From positions 1 through 54,838 of the forward strand of contig JAUILF010000004.1 of assembly GCA_030433135.1 (NCBI GenBank): a stretch of DNA of 54,838 nt, read 5' to 3'. Shown here piece by piece: positions 33,920-42,219 of this stretch. The notes below the pieces were generated by a model, which did not search any database, was not told where the DNA came from, and was given only the letters and a program-made list of their open reading frames with translations. A program made the position numbers and the translations under genes. Position 1 is the stretch's first letter. Each line of letters begins with the position of its first letter. Origin of the DNA: Bacteroidia bacterium. GTDB taxonomy: Bacteria > Bacteroidota > Bacteroidia > Chitinophagales > Saprospiraceae.

Positions 33920-35182
33920 TCAGCCCTCATCATCATCAAATATTTTGATCAGCCTTACTGTTTCGATTCTGGTATTACTGACACTTTCGAGGATAAACTG
34001 ATATCCATCCAGATCCAGCACGGTTCCCTCTTCAGGAATATTTGCCGTGGTCATAACCAGATAACCTGACAATGTATTATAGTCACCTTCAGGCAGATCG
34101 ATTTCATCGTATTTTTCATTTAGGTAATCGAGTTCCATACGCCCTGAGAACCTCCATTCATTGTCAGAAATCACTTCCTCAATTCTTTCTTCAAGATCAT
34201 GTTCATCCTCAATTTCTCCAAAAATCTCCTCAAGGATATCTTCCAAAGTGATGACACCAGCTGTTCCCCCAAACTCATCCACTACACAGGCAATGTTCTT
34301 CTCCGTTTTGAAGAAGAGGTTCATCACGTCCTGGACACTCATGACTTCCGGCACGAACGGTATGTCCAAAATTACAGTCTTTATGTTGCGGGGGTGTTCC
34401 AGGAGTTGCTGGTGATGGATGTACCCATTTACATTATCTATATCCCCCTGAAAGGTCAGGATTCTGGACAACTTACTATCGTTAAACATGTTGATCAGTT
34501 CCATCATCTCCGACTCCTGATCTATAGCTATGATCTCATTACGCGGGACCATACAGTCACGCACTTTAGTTTCCTTCAACTTAAGTGCATTCTTGAAAAT
34601 GTCCGTATCGATTTCATCATCCATATCACCTTCAAAACTATCCTGTATGAAATGTTCCAAATCAATCCGGGTAAAAGGAGCCGTAGATTTTTCACCACTC
34701 TGCTTAAAGAAAAGCCGCAGAATTACTGCTGATAGCTTAGTCATTATCCAGGTAGGAACCGAAAGGAGGTAGTTGAAAAACTGAAGAGGAACGGCCAGAA
34801 AACTCACCATTTTGGTGGCATAGACCCTGAAAAATGTCTTGGGAAGAAACTCTCCGAAAATGAGTACAACAATAGTTATCAATATAGTCTTGACCAGAGA
34901 TTGCACCAAGGACCCTGAAAAAACAGGATCGATATAAGGTTTAAGCAACTTCGTCATCAAAGCGGTAAAAACCACCAGGGCAATATTGTTACCCACCAAC
35001 ATGGTACCGAGAAACTTCTGAGGCTTTTCATAGAAACCACTCAAGATCTTGCCGCGCAAACGGCCCTGTTCCTTGAGTAGCTCAATGCGAATCTTGTTTG
35101 CTGATAAATACGCAATTTCAGATCCGGAGAAAAAGGCGGACAACACCAGAAAGAGCACGATAAAGAAAAGAAGAGTTCCCAT
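33920..35182 (-). CDS. CNNM/CorC (hemolysin-type) membrane protein
   Basis: 420 residues from the ATG at 35182 (a TTG two codons earlier is possible). N-terminal DUF21 membrane domain (FFSGSEIAYLSANKIRIE, LVGNNIALVV, EFLPKTFFRVYA), a CBS pair (VRDCMVPRNEIIAID; FGGTAGVITLEDILEEIFGE) and a C-terminal CorC/HlyC domain. Family members act in magnesium or cobalt efflux; in gliding Bacteroidota a relative is called GldE. It lies 20 bases downstream of lptC, a pairing that recurs in the phylum. Confidence 0.92.
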   Translation of the reverse strand: MGTLLFFIVLFLVLSAFFSGSEIAYLSANKIRIELLKEQGRLRGKILSGFYEKPQKFLGTMLVGNNIALVVFTALMTKLLKPYIDPVFSGSLVQSLVKTILITIVVLIFGEFLPKTFFRVYATKMVSFLAVPLQFFNYLLSVPTWIMTKLSAVILRLFFKQSGEKSTAPFTRIDLEHFIQDSFEGDMDDEIDTDIFKNALKLKETKVRDCMVPRNEIIAIDQESEMMELINMFNDSKLSRILTFQGDIDNVNGYIHHQQLLEHPRNIKTVILDIPFVPEVMSVQDVMNLFFKTEKNIACVVDEFGGTAGVITLEDILEEIFGEIEDEHDLEERIEEVISDNEWRFSGRMELDYLNEKYDEIDLPEGDYNTLSGYLVMTTANIPEEGTVLDLDGYQFILESVSNTRIETVRLIKIFDDDEG

Positions 35183-35202
35183 TGTCAACTACAAGTTAAG
35201 AA

Positions 35203-35760
35203 TCAATTCTTGAACTCCTCTGTAAACTCATCGGCTTTTATCTGAGCAACAACTGTATTCAATTCGTATTCCGTGAATTCCTGGTTAGCTCTAAATCCAT
35301 AAGCCAATATAATTTCATCAGGCTTGGTTATCCTGACAAACCGATCTGTGTAAACTTCCCTCTTCACTTCGTCCCAAATGAGCTCATTGGTTTCCAGCTT
35401 TTCACCTCGATCGTTCTGGAGGATCACACTATCCCGCACAATTACTTTCTTTTCACGTGTATATCTTGTTCCATGTTTGGCATCAAGGGTACTGGAAACC
35501 GTCCCTTGACGTTCAAGAAAATCAACGTGCACACCATCTGGAAATTCATCTCGCGGACTGACATCATCGGTGTATCTTTTCAAGGTTGCACCCTGAATTC
35601 TGACACGGACAAATGCTGAATCGCTATATAACATATCCACATCCCGGGCTATCTCTATGCCAGGCTCCAGGGGTTGAAACAACTCATTGATGGTATCCAG
35701 GTCATTTTCACACGAAAACAACACCAGAGAGAGTAATAGTATGGACCATAATCGTATCAT
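35203..35760 (-). CDS. lptC: LptC, LPS-export periplasmic bridge protein
   Basis: 185 residues. Lipobox FSCE (MIRLWSILLLSLVLFSC), then a beta-jellyroll: ARDVDMLYSDSAFVRVRIQGATLKRY, DGVHVDFLERQGTVSSTLDAKHGTRY, GEKLETNELIWDEVKREVYTDRFVRI. The last is the classic LptC/OstA-like pattern. It would hand lipopolysaccharide from LptBFG to LptA at the inner membrane. Its start overlaps the end of the large adhesin gene (ATGA), an unusual coupling of a housekeeping gene to a surface protein. Confidence 0.88.
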   Translation of the reverse strand: MIRLWSILLLSLVLFSCENDLDTINELFQPLEPGIEIARDVDMLYSDSAFVRVRIQGATLKRYTDDVSPRDEFPDGVHVDFLERQGTVSSTLDAKHGTRYTREKKVIVRDSVILQNDRGEKLETNELIWDEVKREVYTDRFVRITKPDEIILAYGFRANQEFTEYELNTVVAQIKADEFTEEFKN

Positions 35761-38700
35761 CTGATCAGCGTGATATCGCCTTCAAAGGTAAGCACTGAAT
35801 CGTCAATAAACTGTACTTCTGCTACGTAAACAAACACTCCGGGGTTAAGGGGTTTGCCCATATGGGTGCCATCCCACCCTAAAGTTTCATCATTCAAAGG
35901 AAGATTGTTTCCTTCCCAGACCATTTCACCCCACCGATCAAAAACCTGTAGCTTCCTGACTCCATTGGGAGCGACAGCTACTCCGCCATAGACAGCCAGC
36001 CGATCATTGAAACCATCTCCATCAGGGGTGATGGAATTGGGAATGAACACGGGCCGGTTGGCATACACCGATACCAGAACCGAATCTGTCGAGGTACATT
36101 GCTCTTCGTCAGTAATGGTGACCGTATACAATGTCGTTTGCAGAGGACTCACCACAGTCACCGGACAGCTATCGCATTGACTGGATTGCTCAGGAGACCA
36201 TTGATAAAGTACTGGCTTATTTATTGGAGAATGGGATACAATTAATTGAGCTTGCTGCCCAAGATCAACGGTAGTATCGGCACCTGCATCCACAATCAGA
36301 GCATCCGGCTGGTATATATCGGCATCCACTGTAATCACACATCCACCATCGTCTCTGATCGATACGCTATGCTGTCCACCGGTCAAAGCCTCGATAACAG
36401 GCGACTCAACAAACTCACCTCCATCCACACCAAAAGTATAGCCGGGGGTACCACCTTCACCACGCAGATACAGGACTCCCGTCTGATCACCATAACAAAC
36501 CACATCACGAATACTGTCAACATATATCTCAAGCGGGGGTGGTTCGATAATCGGTGCACTACCCTGAATCAAACATCCGTTGGCATCCGTAATAGTCAGT
36601 CTGTAGTTTCCACTCCCAAGACCCTGTACGGAAGCTCGGTCACCACCAGTACTCCAGCTATATGCATAGTCGGGAGTTCCTCCTGAAACAATCGATGTAA
36701 GGGTCCCATCCGACTCTCCAAAACAGGTAATGTTGGTGGTATCAAACCGGACCTGAAGAGAATCTGGCTGAGAAACATCAAAGGAAGCAAACCCTACGCA
36801 GTCCAGATCATTGCGAATACGTACATGATGACTACCCGCTGTCACTCCATCGTAAAAAGGATCTCGTACGTAATTATTATTGAGATTCCAGTCATAAGCA
36901 AAACCGGCATCACCACCCAGGATCCGAACTTCAAGCCTGCCATCGGCAAATCCATAACACGAAGGAGGTGTTACACCTTCAAAATCAGGATCCACATCAA
37001 TCACAACCTCACCCAATGGAACTGTCACATGCGAAATACATCCATTGGCATCCTGAATGGCAATGTCATAAACATCTGCCGGGAGTCCGGCTCTGGTATT
37101 ATTCAGGACAAAACCATTCCCATCATCGAAGTCGAAAATATAGGGGGGTGCCACACCATCTACTACCAGGGTGATACTGCCATCCGAGCCTCCTCCACAG
37201 CTGGGTCGTGTAATAATTTGATCAATTTCGAGCGGCTGAGGAGGTTCCAGGGTATAACTCAAACTGGTATCACAGCCATTAAAGTTGGTGATCAGTACTT
37301 CATAAGTACCCGGTCCGAGATCTTGCAGATTAGTGCCCGTTACACCATGCTCCCAAAGCACACCCGTGATGGAGCTATTGCTCTCTATATCCAGTGAAAT
37401 AGTCCCATTTTCGGCCTGAGGGCATGATTGCTGCTGGATATCAGCCAGCACCTCTATGGGTGGCTCGACAATGATCGTCCCCACATCAGAAATCAGACAA
37501 CCGGTTTCACTTTCTATGGTAAGTACAATGGACTTTATACCTCCCGTGGTATAAGATACCTGATGTGGTCCCGGGCCGGAGGCACTTTCTGGTACGGCTC
37601 CCTCTCCAAATTCCCACTGCCATGCTGCAATATCCAAGTCACCAAACGAAGACTCATCAAAAAACACGATGTCTTCCCCAAAACACAGGGTGCCATCAGG
37701 ATCATCCGTACTGAAATTTGCCTCAGGCCCCAAAAACTCACCCGTTCCTCCAAAGGAAATGGAAAAGCCATCGCCGGACCGAGTATAATTATTCACGAGT
37801 AAAGCATAAGCGTTTCCGGCTTCCATATCAATGCCAGCAATAAAATTATCATCGTCCTGACCTGTCGGTAACTCTACACAAGGATGATTGACATTGCAAC
37901 CAGGCAATTCAATTAAATCCGAGGAAGACAAGCTAAGACCCGTAGGACCTGTGCATGGCTCCCAAACAGATGTGGGACATCCTCCCTGCTCTCCAGATGC
38001 CATACAACGCAACAAAATCTTATCTGTACAGTCACTTAGTCCGTTAGGTAGCTCATATACTGCAAAATCCAGATCATCGGAAGGATTATTGGGTGTCAAG
38101 ACAAATGATAGAGTACCATCTGAACCGGCCACCCATTTGTACCAGGTAGAGCTTCTTTCCGAATTTTCACCAGGCGAACCAAGACATGAACCGTTCGCCT
38201 CGTCTTGAATCTCTCCGGTTCCACTTAAAGCATCTACCACGAAAGCAGATTTGTCACATAAAACTACACCAGTCGGACAATCGGAATTGGGATCAGGCAC
38301 ATCATTGAAAGAACTAATACACAACCGAAAGGACCCTTCCGTGCCATTACGCCCGGACACCCTTACAGTATAGGTGTTTCCCGGCTGAATTCTTTCCAGA
38401 TTTAAACTTACAAGGCCATTATTGAAAGCATCCGAATTACATCCAACCTCAGCCAGATTACCGCAAGAACCCTGATAGACAATCAGTTCAGGATTGGACA
38501 AGGTGCCTCCCACCGCGCCGCCAGTTGCTCCCGTTACTCTAACGCTGAGTTGAGTGCCTACGGCTTCAAAAGTGAACCACACATCACTTCCCACCTCTCC
38601 CGTCAACTGGCAGGATCCACTGGCCTCAGCAGAAGTAGTAGCAGCTACATTGGCAAATCCCCTCGGTTCTGAGCAATAGTTTGCCACATCGTCTATCACT

Positions 38701-38792
38701 ATGGCATTGGCACAATCATCATAAGCAGGTTGAGCAAAAATTGTGATAGACAACAAACTAAGACAAGCCAGTATACCGTACTTCATACGCAT
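35757..38792 (-). CDS. Large surface protein with SprB/PKD repeats and T9SS type-B sorting domain
   Basis: 1011 residues from ATG 38792 (38786 is an alternative), giving signal peptide MRMKYGILACLSLLSITIFAQ. The N-terminal half holds two cysteine-rich adhesin-like domains (CANAIVIDDVANYC; SSTWYKWVAGSDGTLSFVL). A PKD-like domain follows (VFFDESSFGDLDIAAWQWEFG), then about five SprB-type units (CFGESDGTLTSIVSGGTPDYAY, YSWSTGG). The C-terminus, FIPNSITPDGDGFNDRL ... VFDRWGEMVWEG, is a CHU_C/type-B sorting domain used for secretion through the type IX system. It probably acts in adhesion or gliding. A -7 box lies 16 bases upstream. Confidence 0.9.
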   Translation of the reverse strand: MRMKYGILACLSLLSITIFAQPAYDDCANAIVIDDVANYCSEPRGFANVAATTSAEASGSCQLTGEVGSDVWFTFEAVGTQLSVRVTGATGGAVGGTLSNPELIVYQGSCGNLAEVGCNSDAFNNGLVSLNLERIQPGNTYTVRVSGRNGTEGSFRLCISSFNDVPDPNSDCPTGVVLCDKSAFVVDALSGTGEIQDEANGSCLGSPGENSERSSTWYKWVAGSDGTLSFVLTPNNPSDDLDFAVYELPNGLSDCTDKILLRCMASGEQGGCPTSVWEPCTGPTGLSLSSSDLIELPGCNVNHPCVELPTGQDDDNFIAGIDMEAGNAYALLVNNYTRSGDGFSISFGGTGEFLGPEANFSTDDPDGTLCFGEDIVFFDESSFGDLDIAAWQWEFGEGAVPESASGPGPHQVSYTTGGIKSIVLTIESETGCLISDVGTIIVEPPIEVLADIQQQSCPQAENGTISLDIESNSSITGVLWEHGVTGTNLQDLGPGTYEVLITNFNGCDTSLSYTLEPPQPLEIDQIITRPSCGGGSDGSITLVVDGVAPPYIFDFDDGNGFVLNNTRAGLPADVYDIAIQDANGCISHVTVPLGEVVIDVDPDFEGVTPPSCYGFADGRLEVRILGGDAGFAYDWNLNNNYVRDPFYDGVTAGSHHVRIRNDLDCVGFASFDVSQPDSLQVRFDTTNITCFGESDGTLTSIVSGGTPDYAYSWSTGGDRASVQGLGSGNYRLTITDANGCLIQGSAPIIEPPPLEIYVDSIRDVVCYGDQTGVLYLRGEGGTPGYTFGVDGGEFVESPVIEALTGGQHSVSIRDDGGCVITVDADIYQPDALIVDAGADTTVDLGQQAQLIVSHSPINKPVLYQWSPEQSSQCDSCPVTVVSPLQTTLYTVTITDEEQCTSTDSVLVSVYANRPVFIPNSITPDGDGFNDRLAVYGGVAVAPNGVRKLQVFDRWGEMVWEGNNLPLNDETLGWDGTHMGKPLNPGVFVYVAEVQFIDDSVLTFEGDITLIR

Positions 38793-38807
38793 TGAAGATG
38801 TAGCATG

Positions 38808-38815
38808 CAAAGATA
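38808..38815 (-). promoter_or_regulatory. -7 box of the adhesin-lptC operon
   Basis: Minus-strand TATCTTTG matches TAnnTTTG exactly, 16 bases before the ATG at 38792. It supports that start over a longer frame reaching 38900, which would cross the promoter. No well-spaced TTTG was found. Confidence 0.5.
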
Positions 38816-39041
38816 ACGATCGGTGCATATATCCGTTTTGTTGACAAGGTGGCCTTAACGTATAATTAATTAGCTCATCCTTAAGCATTTCTATCGACAA
38901 ACATCCTTTATTGAGTCAGACGTACTTTAAACGAAAAACGTTGTCTGAAAGTGACTTATGGGCACCTCTATATCGTAAAAACCACAGGTGATCTGTCATT
39001 ATCTTTTGCAAAGCCATGAAGAAACATCCAGGGATTCCGGG
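38816..39041. other. Intergenic region upstream of the adhesin operon
   Basis: No gene recognised. The stretch runs up to the left end of repeat element R2 copy B and contains no further promoter or hairpin that I can support. Confidence 0.4.
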
Positions 39042-39330
39042 TTAAACCCGGACTATGCAATAGACTTTCTATTACGAGCAAAATCTGTTGCAAAGACGGG
39101 CACATAAGTACTTTTTGATTCCAAGGACTCGTGGCTCCCGCCTTTGGCGGGACAGGCTATGATGGTGACCATGGCCTACCCACCCGCTTTCGCGGTTCCC
39201 TCATTTCGAGCACTGTCGTACTCGACTCTGCGAGATCATTCGGTCATGAGTCAAAAAAGCACTTGGAGTACCCGTCTTTATTGCATCTTTAGCTCTCATG
39301 ACAAAATCCTATTACATAATCCGGGTTAAA
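39042..39330. mobile_element. MITE-like element R2, copy B, with terminal inverted repeats
   Basis: 289 bases. The left end (39042-39063) and the reverse complement of the right end (39309-39330) agree at 19 of 22 bases, core ACCCGGAyTATGyAATAG. Inside are a perfect hairpin CCCGCC/GGCGGG (loop TTT) and the block around CGAGCACTGTCGTACTCGAC shared with copy A at 18008-18432. The only open frame (about 60 codons) is not preserved in copy A. It sits between the divergent adhesin and pssA genes, ending 15 bases before pssA. Confidence 0.75.
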
Positions 39331-39345
39331 TAATAGTTTTGAGTG

Positions 39346-40044
39346 ATGCTTTTCACACTCCCTAACATATTGACTCTACTCAATCTCCTCTCGGGGTGCT
39401 GCGGATTGATATTTGTGATGCAGGACAGGGCCCGGGATGCTATTCTGTGTATTGCACTCAGTTTGATTTTCGACTTCCTTGATGGTCTGGTCGCCCGGCT
39501 TCAGGGTAAATTGCAGCCGTTGGGCAAGGAACTAGACAGTCTTGCAGATGTAGTTTCGTTTGGGGCATTACCTGGAGCCATGCTATTTCAGATTTTCCAG
39601 GGTCTGGATGTAACTCCCGGTTGGCTATCGTTTTCCGGCTTTCTGGTGACCTTGTTTGGTGCTCTTCGCCTGGCACGCTTCAATTTGACCGAGGCTAAAG
39701 CCCCTCACTTTGAGGGTCTGCCCATACCCTCCAGTGCCATATACATTACAGGCTTGTATTGGCTAAACCAATTCAGTTCCTGTATGGATTGCTCAGGGAT
39801 TTTTATCAACACATGGTTTCTTACCGGAAGCATCATAGTGCTGAGTTACCTGATGGTATCGTCTCATCCTCATTTCTCTTTCAAATTTAAACAACTGAGC
39901 TGGAGGGGCAACGAGGTTCAATGGATGTACCTGCTCCTGGTCATTCCTATGATTTTTCTATTAAGGGAATTGGCTATCACGATGGCGATCGTTCTATACG
40001 TCCTTTTATCTTTAATCTACTTTACATTTCAGCGATCAGATTAA
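39346..40044 (+). CDS. pssA: CDP-diacylglycerol-serine O-phosphatidyltransferase
   Basis: 232 residues from ATG 39346 (GTG one codon earlier is possible). The CDP-alcohol phosphotransferase motif is complete: DFLDGLVARLQGKLQPLGKE followed by LDSLAD, matching D-x2-DG-x2-AR-x8-G-x3-D-x3-D. Several transmembrane helices and the LPNILTLLNLLSGCCG start fit PssA, which makes phosphatidylserine for phosphatidylethanolamine synthesis. Its stop overlaps the rsmI start by one base (TAATG). The promoter region is squeezed: the right end of R2 copy B lies 15 bases upstream, with TAGTTTTG at 39334. Confidence 0.9.
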   Translation: MLFTLPNILTLLNLLSGCCGLIFVMQDRARDAILCIALSLIFDFLDGLVARLQGKLQPLGKELDSLADVVSFGALPGAMLFQIFQGLDVTPGWLSFSGFLVTLFGALRLARFNLTEAKAPHFEGLPIPSSAIYITGLYWLNQFSSCMDCSGIFINTWFLTGSIIVLSYLMVSSHPHFSFKFKQLSWRGNEVQWMYLLLVIPMIFLLRELAITMAIVLYVLLSLIYFTFQRSD

Positions 40045-40715
40045 TGCTTACGATCATCCCCACACCAATTGGCAATCTCGATGACATCACTTTCCGGGCA
40101 CTGGAAAAACTTAAAGGGGTGGATCAGATTCTGGCTGAGGACACCAGGGTCTCCGGCAGACTCCTCCAACATTTTAACATTTCCACCCCACTTCGCTCTT
40201 ATCATGTAAATAATGAGCATCGCATCGTAGATAGTGTTGTTTCGGATCTCCTCTCCGGAAAAGAAATTGCTCTTGTTTCCGATGCTGGCACTCCGGGAAT
40301 CTCTGATCCCGCTTATTTACTGGTTCAAGCATGTATTTCTGCCGGGATCAAGATCGAGTGCCTACCTGGCGCCACTGCTTTTGTTCCAGCTTTGGTGGTA
40401 TCAGGCTTACCTTCCCACCATTTCTATTTTGAAGGTTTTCTACCCCATAAAAAGGGCAGACATTCGAGACTTAAATATCTGGCAACGCTGGACGTTACTT
40501 TTATCCTGTACGAATCACCCCATCGCATAGCCAGGTGCATCAGGGAACTAATCGATCATTGTGGAAATGAACGCCAGGCATGCATTTGCCGGGAGCTAAC
40601 CAAACTCCATGAAGAAGTTGTCAGAGGTTCTCTTGAAGACCTGAAAGCCTGGTCCGAATCGAAACCTAAAATCAAAGGAGAAATTGTCGTCGTGGTCCAG
40701 GGAACCGGGCGTTAG
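40044..40715 (+). CDS. rsmI: 16S rRNA (cytidine1402-2'-O)-methyltransferase
   Basis: 223 residues. Tetrapyrrole-methylase fold with the RsmI motifs IPTPIGNLDDITFRALE, ILAEDTRVSGRLL, SDAGTPGISDPAYLLV and LPGATAFVPALVVSGLP. It methylates the ribose of C1402 in 16S rRNA with S-adenosylmethionine. The ATG at 40044 overlaps the pssA stop; a longer frame inside pssA is not supported. It is slightly shorter than many RsmI proteins, lacking the extra C-terminal domain. Confidence 0.93.
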   Translation: MLTIIPTPIGNLDDITFRALEKLKGVDQILAEDTRVSGRLLQHFNISTPLRSYHVNNEHRIVDSVVSDLLSGKEIALVSDAGTPGISDPAYLLVQACISAGIKIECLPGATAFVPALVVSGLPSHHFYFEGFLPHKKGRHSRLKYLATLDVTFILYESPHRIARCIRELIDHCGNERQACICRELTKLHEEVVRGSLEDLKAWSESKPKIKGEIVVVVQGTGR

Positions 40716-40751
40716 GTACTGACGAATCGCTGCGCTCTTGTCAGCACTCCG

Positions 40752-40800
40752 CACACCCACACTCACACCCACACTCACACTCACACTCACACCCACACTT
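40752..40800. repeat. Hexanucleotide tandem repeat CACTCA/CACCCA
   Basis: About eight units of CACACC/CACACT in alternating form between the rsmI stop and the convergent lpdA stop. No hairpin forms. Units of this kind can vary in number by replication slippage. Confidence 0.8.
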
Positions 40801-40802
40801 CG

Positions 40803-42206
40803 CTATATGTGTATCGCTCTGTCTTCCGTGGCCATCAAAGCTGCTTCCTTAACCGCTTCGGTATACGACGGATGGGCATGGCTCATTCGGGCAATATCTT
40901 CTGCTGAGGCACGAAACTCCATGGCAGCAACAGCTTCTGCAATCATATCAGCTGCCCTGGCTCCTACTATATGGACGCCGAGTACTTCATCGGTTTCTTT
41001 GTCTGCCAGGATCTTGACCATCCCATCTGTGTCTGTACTGGCGCGGGCCCGGCCCAGTGCTTTGTAGGGAAATTTACCCACTTTCACGGCGATGCCCTCC
41101 TCTTTGAGCTGATCTTCAGTTTTTCCTACTCCGGCCACTTCCGGCCAGGTATAGACCACACCCGGGATCAGGTTGTAGTTGATATGAGGCTTTTGGCCAG
41201 CCAGTATTTCAGCCACCATGGTACCTTCTTCCTCTGCCTTATGAGCCAGCATTGCTCCCCGAATCACATCACCGATGGCATAGATATCATCGTGAGCAGT
41301 CTTCAAGTGCTCGTCCACTTTCACTCTACCTTTCTCATCGAGCTCTACCCCTACATTTTCCAGCCCAAGACCCTCCGTATATGGCCTTCGACCAATGGCT
41401 ACCAGGCAATAGTCTGCTGTAATGGTAAAGCCTTCCTCACTATCACGCTTTTGTACTTCTACCTTTACATTGTTCTTTCCGGTTTTGACTTCCGTGACCT
41501 TGTGTTTAAGATGAAATTTTAACCCCTGTTTCTTGAGAGAGCGCATGAGTTCCTTACTACAATCCTTATCCATGCCGGCAATGATCCGGTCCAGGAACTC
41601 TACAACTTCCACTTCGGTGCCCAGCCGGGCGAAAACAGAGCCTAGTTCAAGACCGATTACACCACCACCGATGACCACCATTTTTTTCGGCACCTTGCTA
41701 ATATTAAGGGCTTCAGTGCTGGTAATCACACGCTTCTTATCATAGTTGAAGTCAGCGGGAGTGATTGGCTTAGATCCCGTGGCAATGATGGTCTTACTGG
41801 TCTCAATAGTTTCCGTTTTTCCCTCACCGTCTTCTACTTTGATCTTGTGGGCATCCACAAAGGATCCCATACCGTGATAGACATCGACTTTGTTTTTCTT
41901 CATCAGAAAATCGATACCACCCACAGTCTGGTCTACTACTTCTTGTTTTCGCTCAACCATTCTGGCCAAATCTACTGATAGACCTTTGACTCCGATGCCA
42001 TGATTTTCAAAATGCTGTGCAGCATTATGATAGTGCTCTGAAGAGTCCAGCAATGCTTTCGAAGGGATACAGCCTACATTGAGACATGTACCCCCCAGTT
42101 TATCATATTTTTCGACCAGGGCAGTCTTCATTCCTAGTTGTGCAGCCCGAATAGCAGCTACATAACCTCCCGGTCCGGAACCGATTACGGTGAGATCATA
42201 TTTCAT
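40803..42206 (-). CDS. lpdA: Dihydrolipoyl dehydrogenase
   Basis: 467 residues. FAD flavoprotein that reoxidises dihydrolipoamide in 2-oxoacid dehydrogenases and in glycine cleavage (with GcvH above). Seen: FAD motif GSGPGGYVAAIRAAQLG, redox disulfide GGTCLNVGCIPSK (Cys41/Cys46), NAD motif VVIGGGVIGLELGSVF, second FAD motif DDIYAIGDV, and C-terminal His-Glu pair in HAHPSYTEAV. It lies 13 bases downstream of ricT, so the minus-strand order holB-ricT-lpdA looks like one unit. Confidence 0.97.
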   Translation of the reverse strand: MKYDLTVIGSGPGGYVAAIRAAQLGMKTALVEKYDKLGGTCLNVGCIPSKALLDSSEHYHNAAQHFENHGIGVKGLSVDLARMVERKQEVVDQTVGGIDFLMKKNKVDVYHGMGSFVDAHKIKVEDGEGKTETIETSKTIIATGSKPITPADFNYDKKRVITSTEALNISKVPKKMVVIGGGVIGLELGSVFARLGTEVEVVEFLDRIIAGMDKDCSKELMRSLKKQGLKFHLKHKVTEVKTGKNNVKVEVQKRDSEEGFTITADYCLVAIGRRPYTEGLGLENVGVELDEKGRVKVDEHLKTAHDDIYAIGDVIRGAMLAHKAEEEGTMVAEILAGQKPHINYNLIPGVVYTWPEVAGVGKTEDQLKEEGIAVKVGKFPYKALGRARASTDTDGMVKILADKETDEVLGVHIVGARAADMIAEAVAAMEFRASAEDIARMSHAHPSYTEAVKEAALMATEDRAIHI

Positions 42207-42219
42207 GAGAATCTCTGTA

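Noticed and set aside
39144-39329. 61-codon frame inside R2 copy B
   Set aside because: The matching part of copy A carries small insertions that break it, so it is not a conserved peptide.
39037-39330. CCGGGTTAAA direct repeat at 39037 and 39321 as a target-site duplication of R2
   Set aside because: The right copy is part of the terminal inverted repeat itself, so the direct repeat is explained by the palindromic left end.
39334-39341. TAGTTTTG as the pssA promoter
   Set aside because: It matches TAnnTTTG but lies only five bases before the start codon, which would give an almost leaderless message; left as a note.
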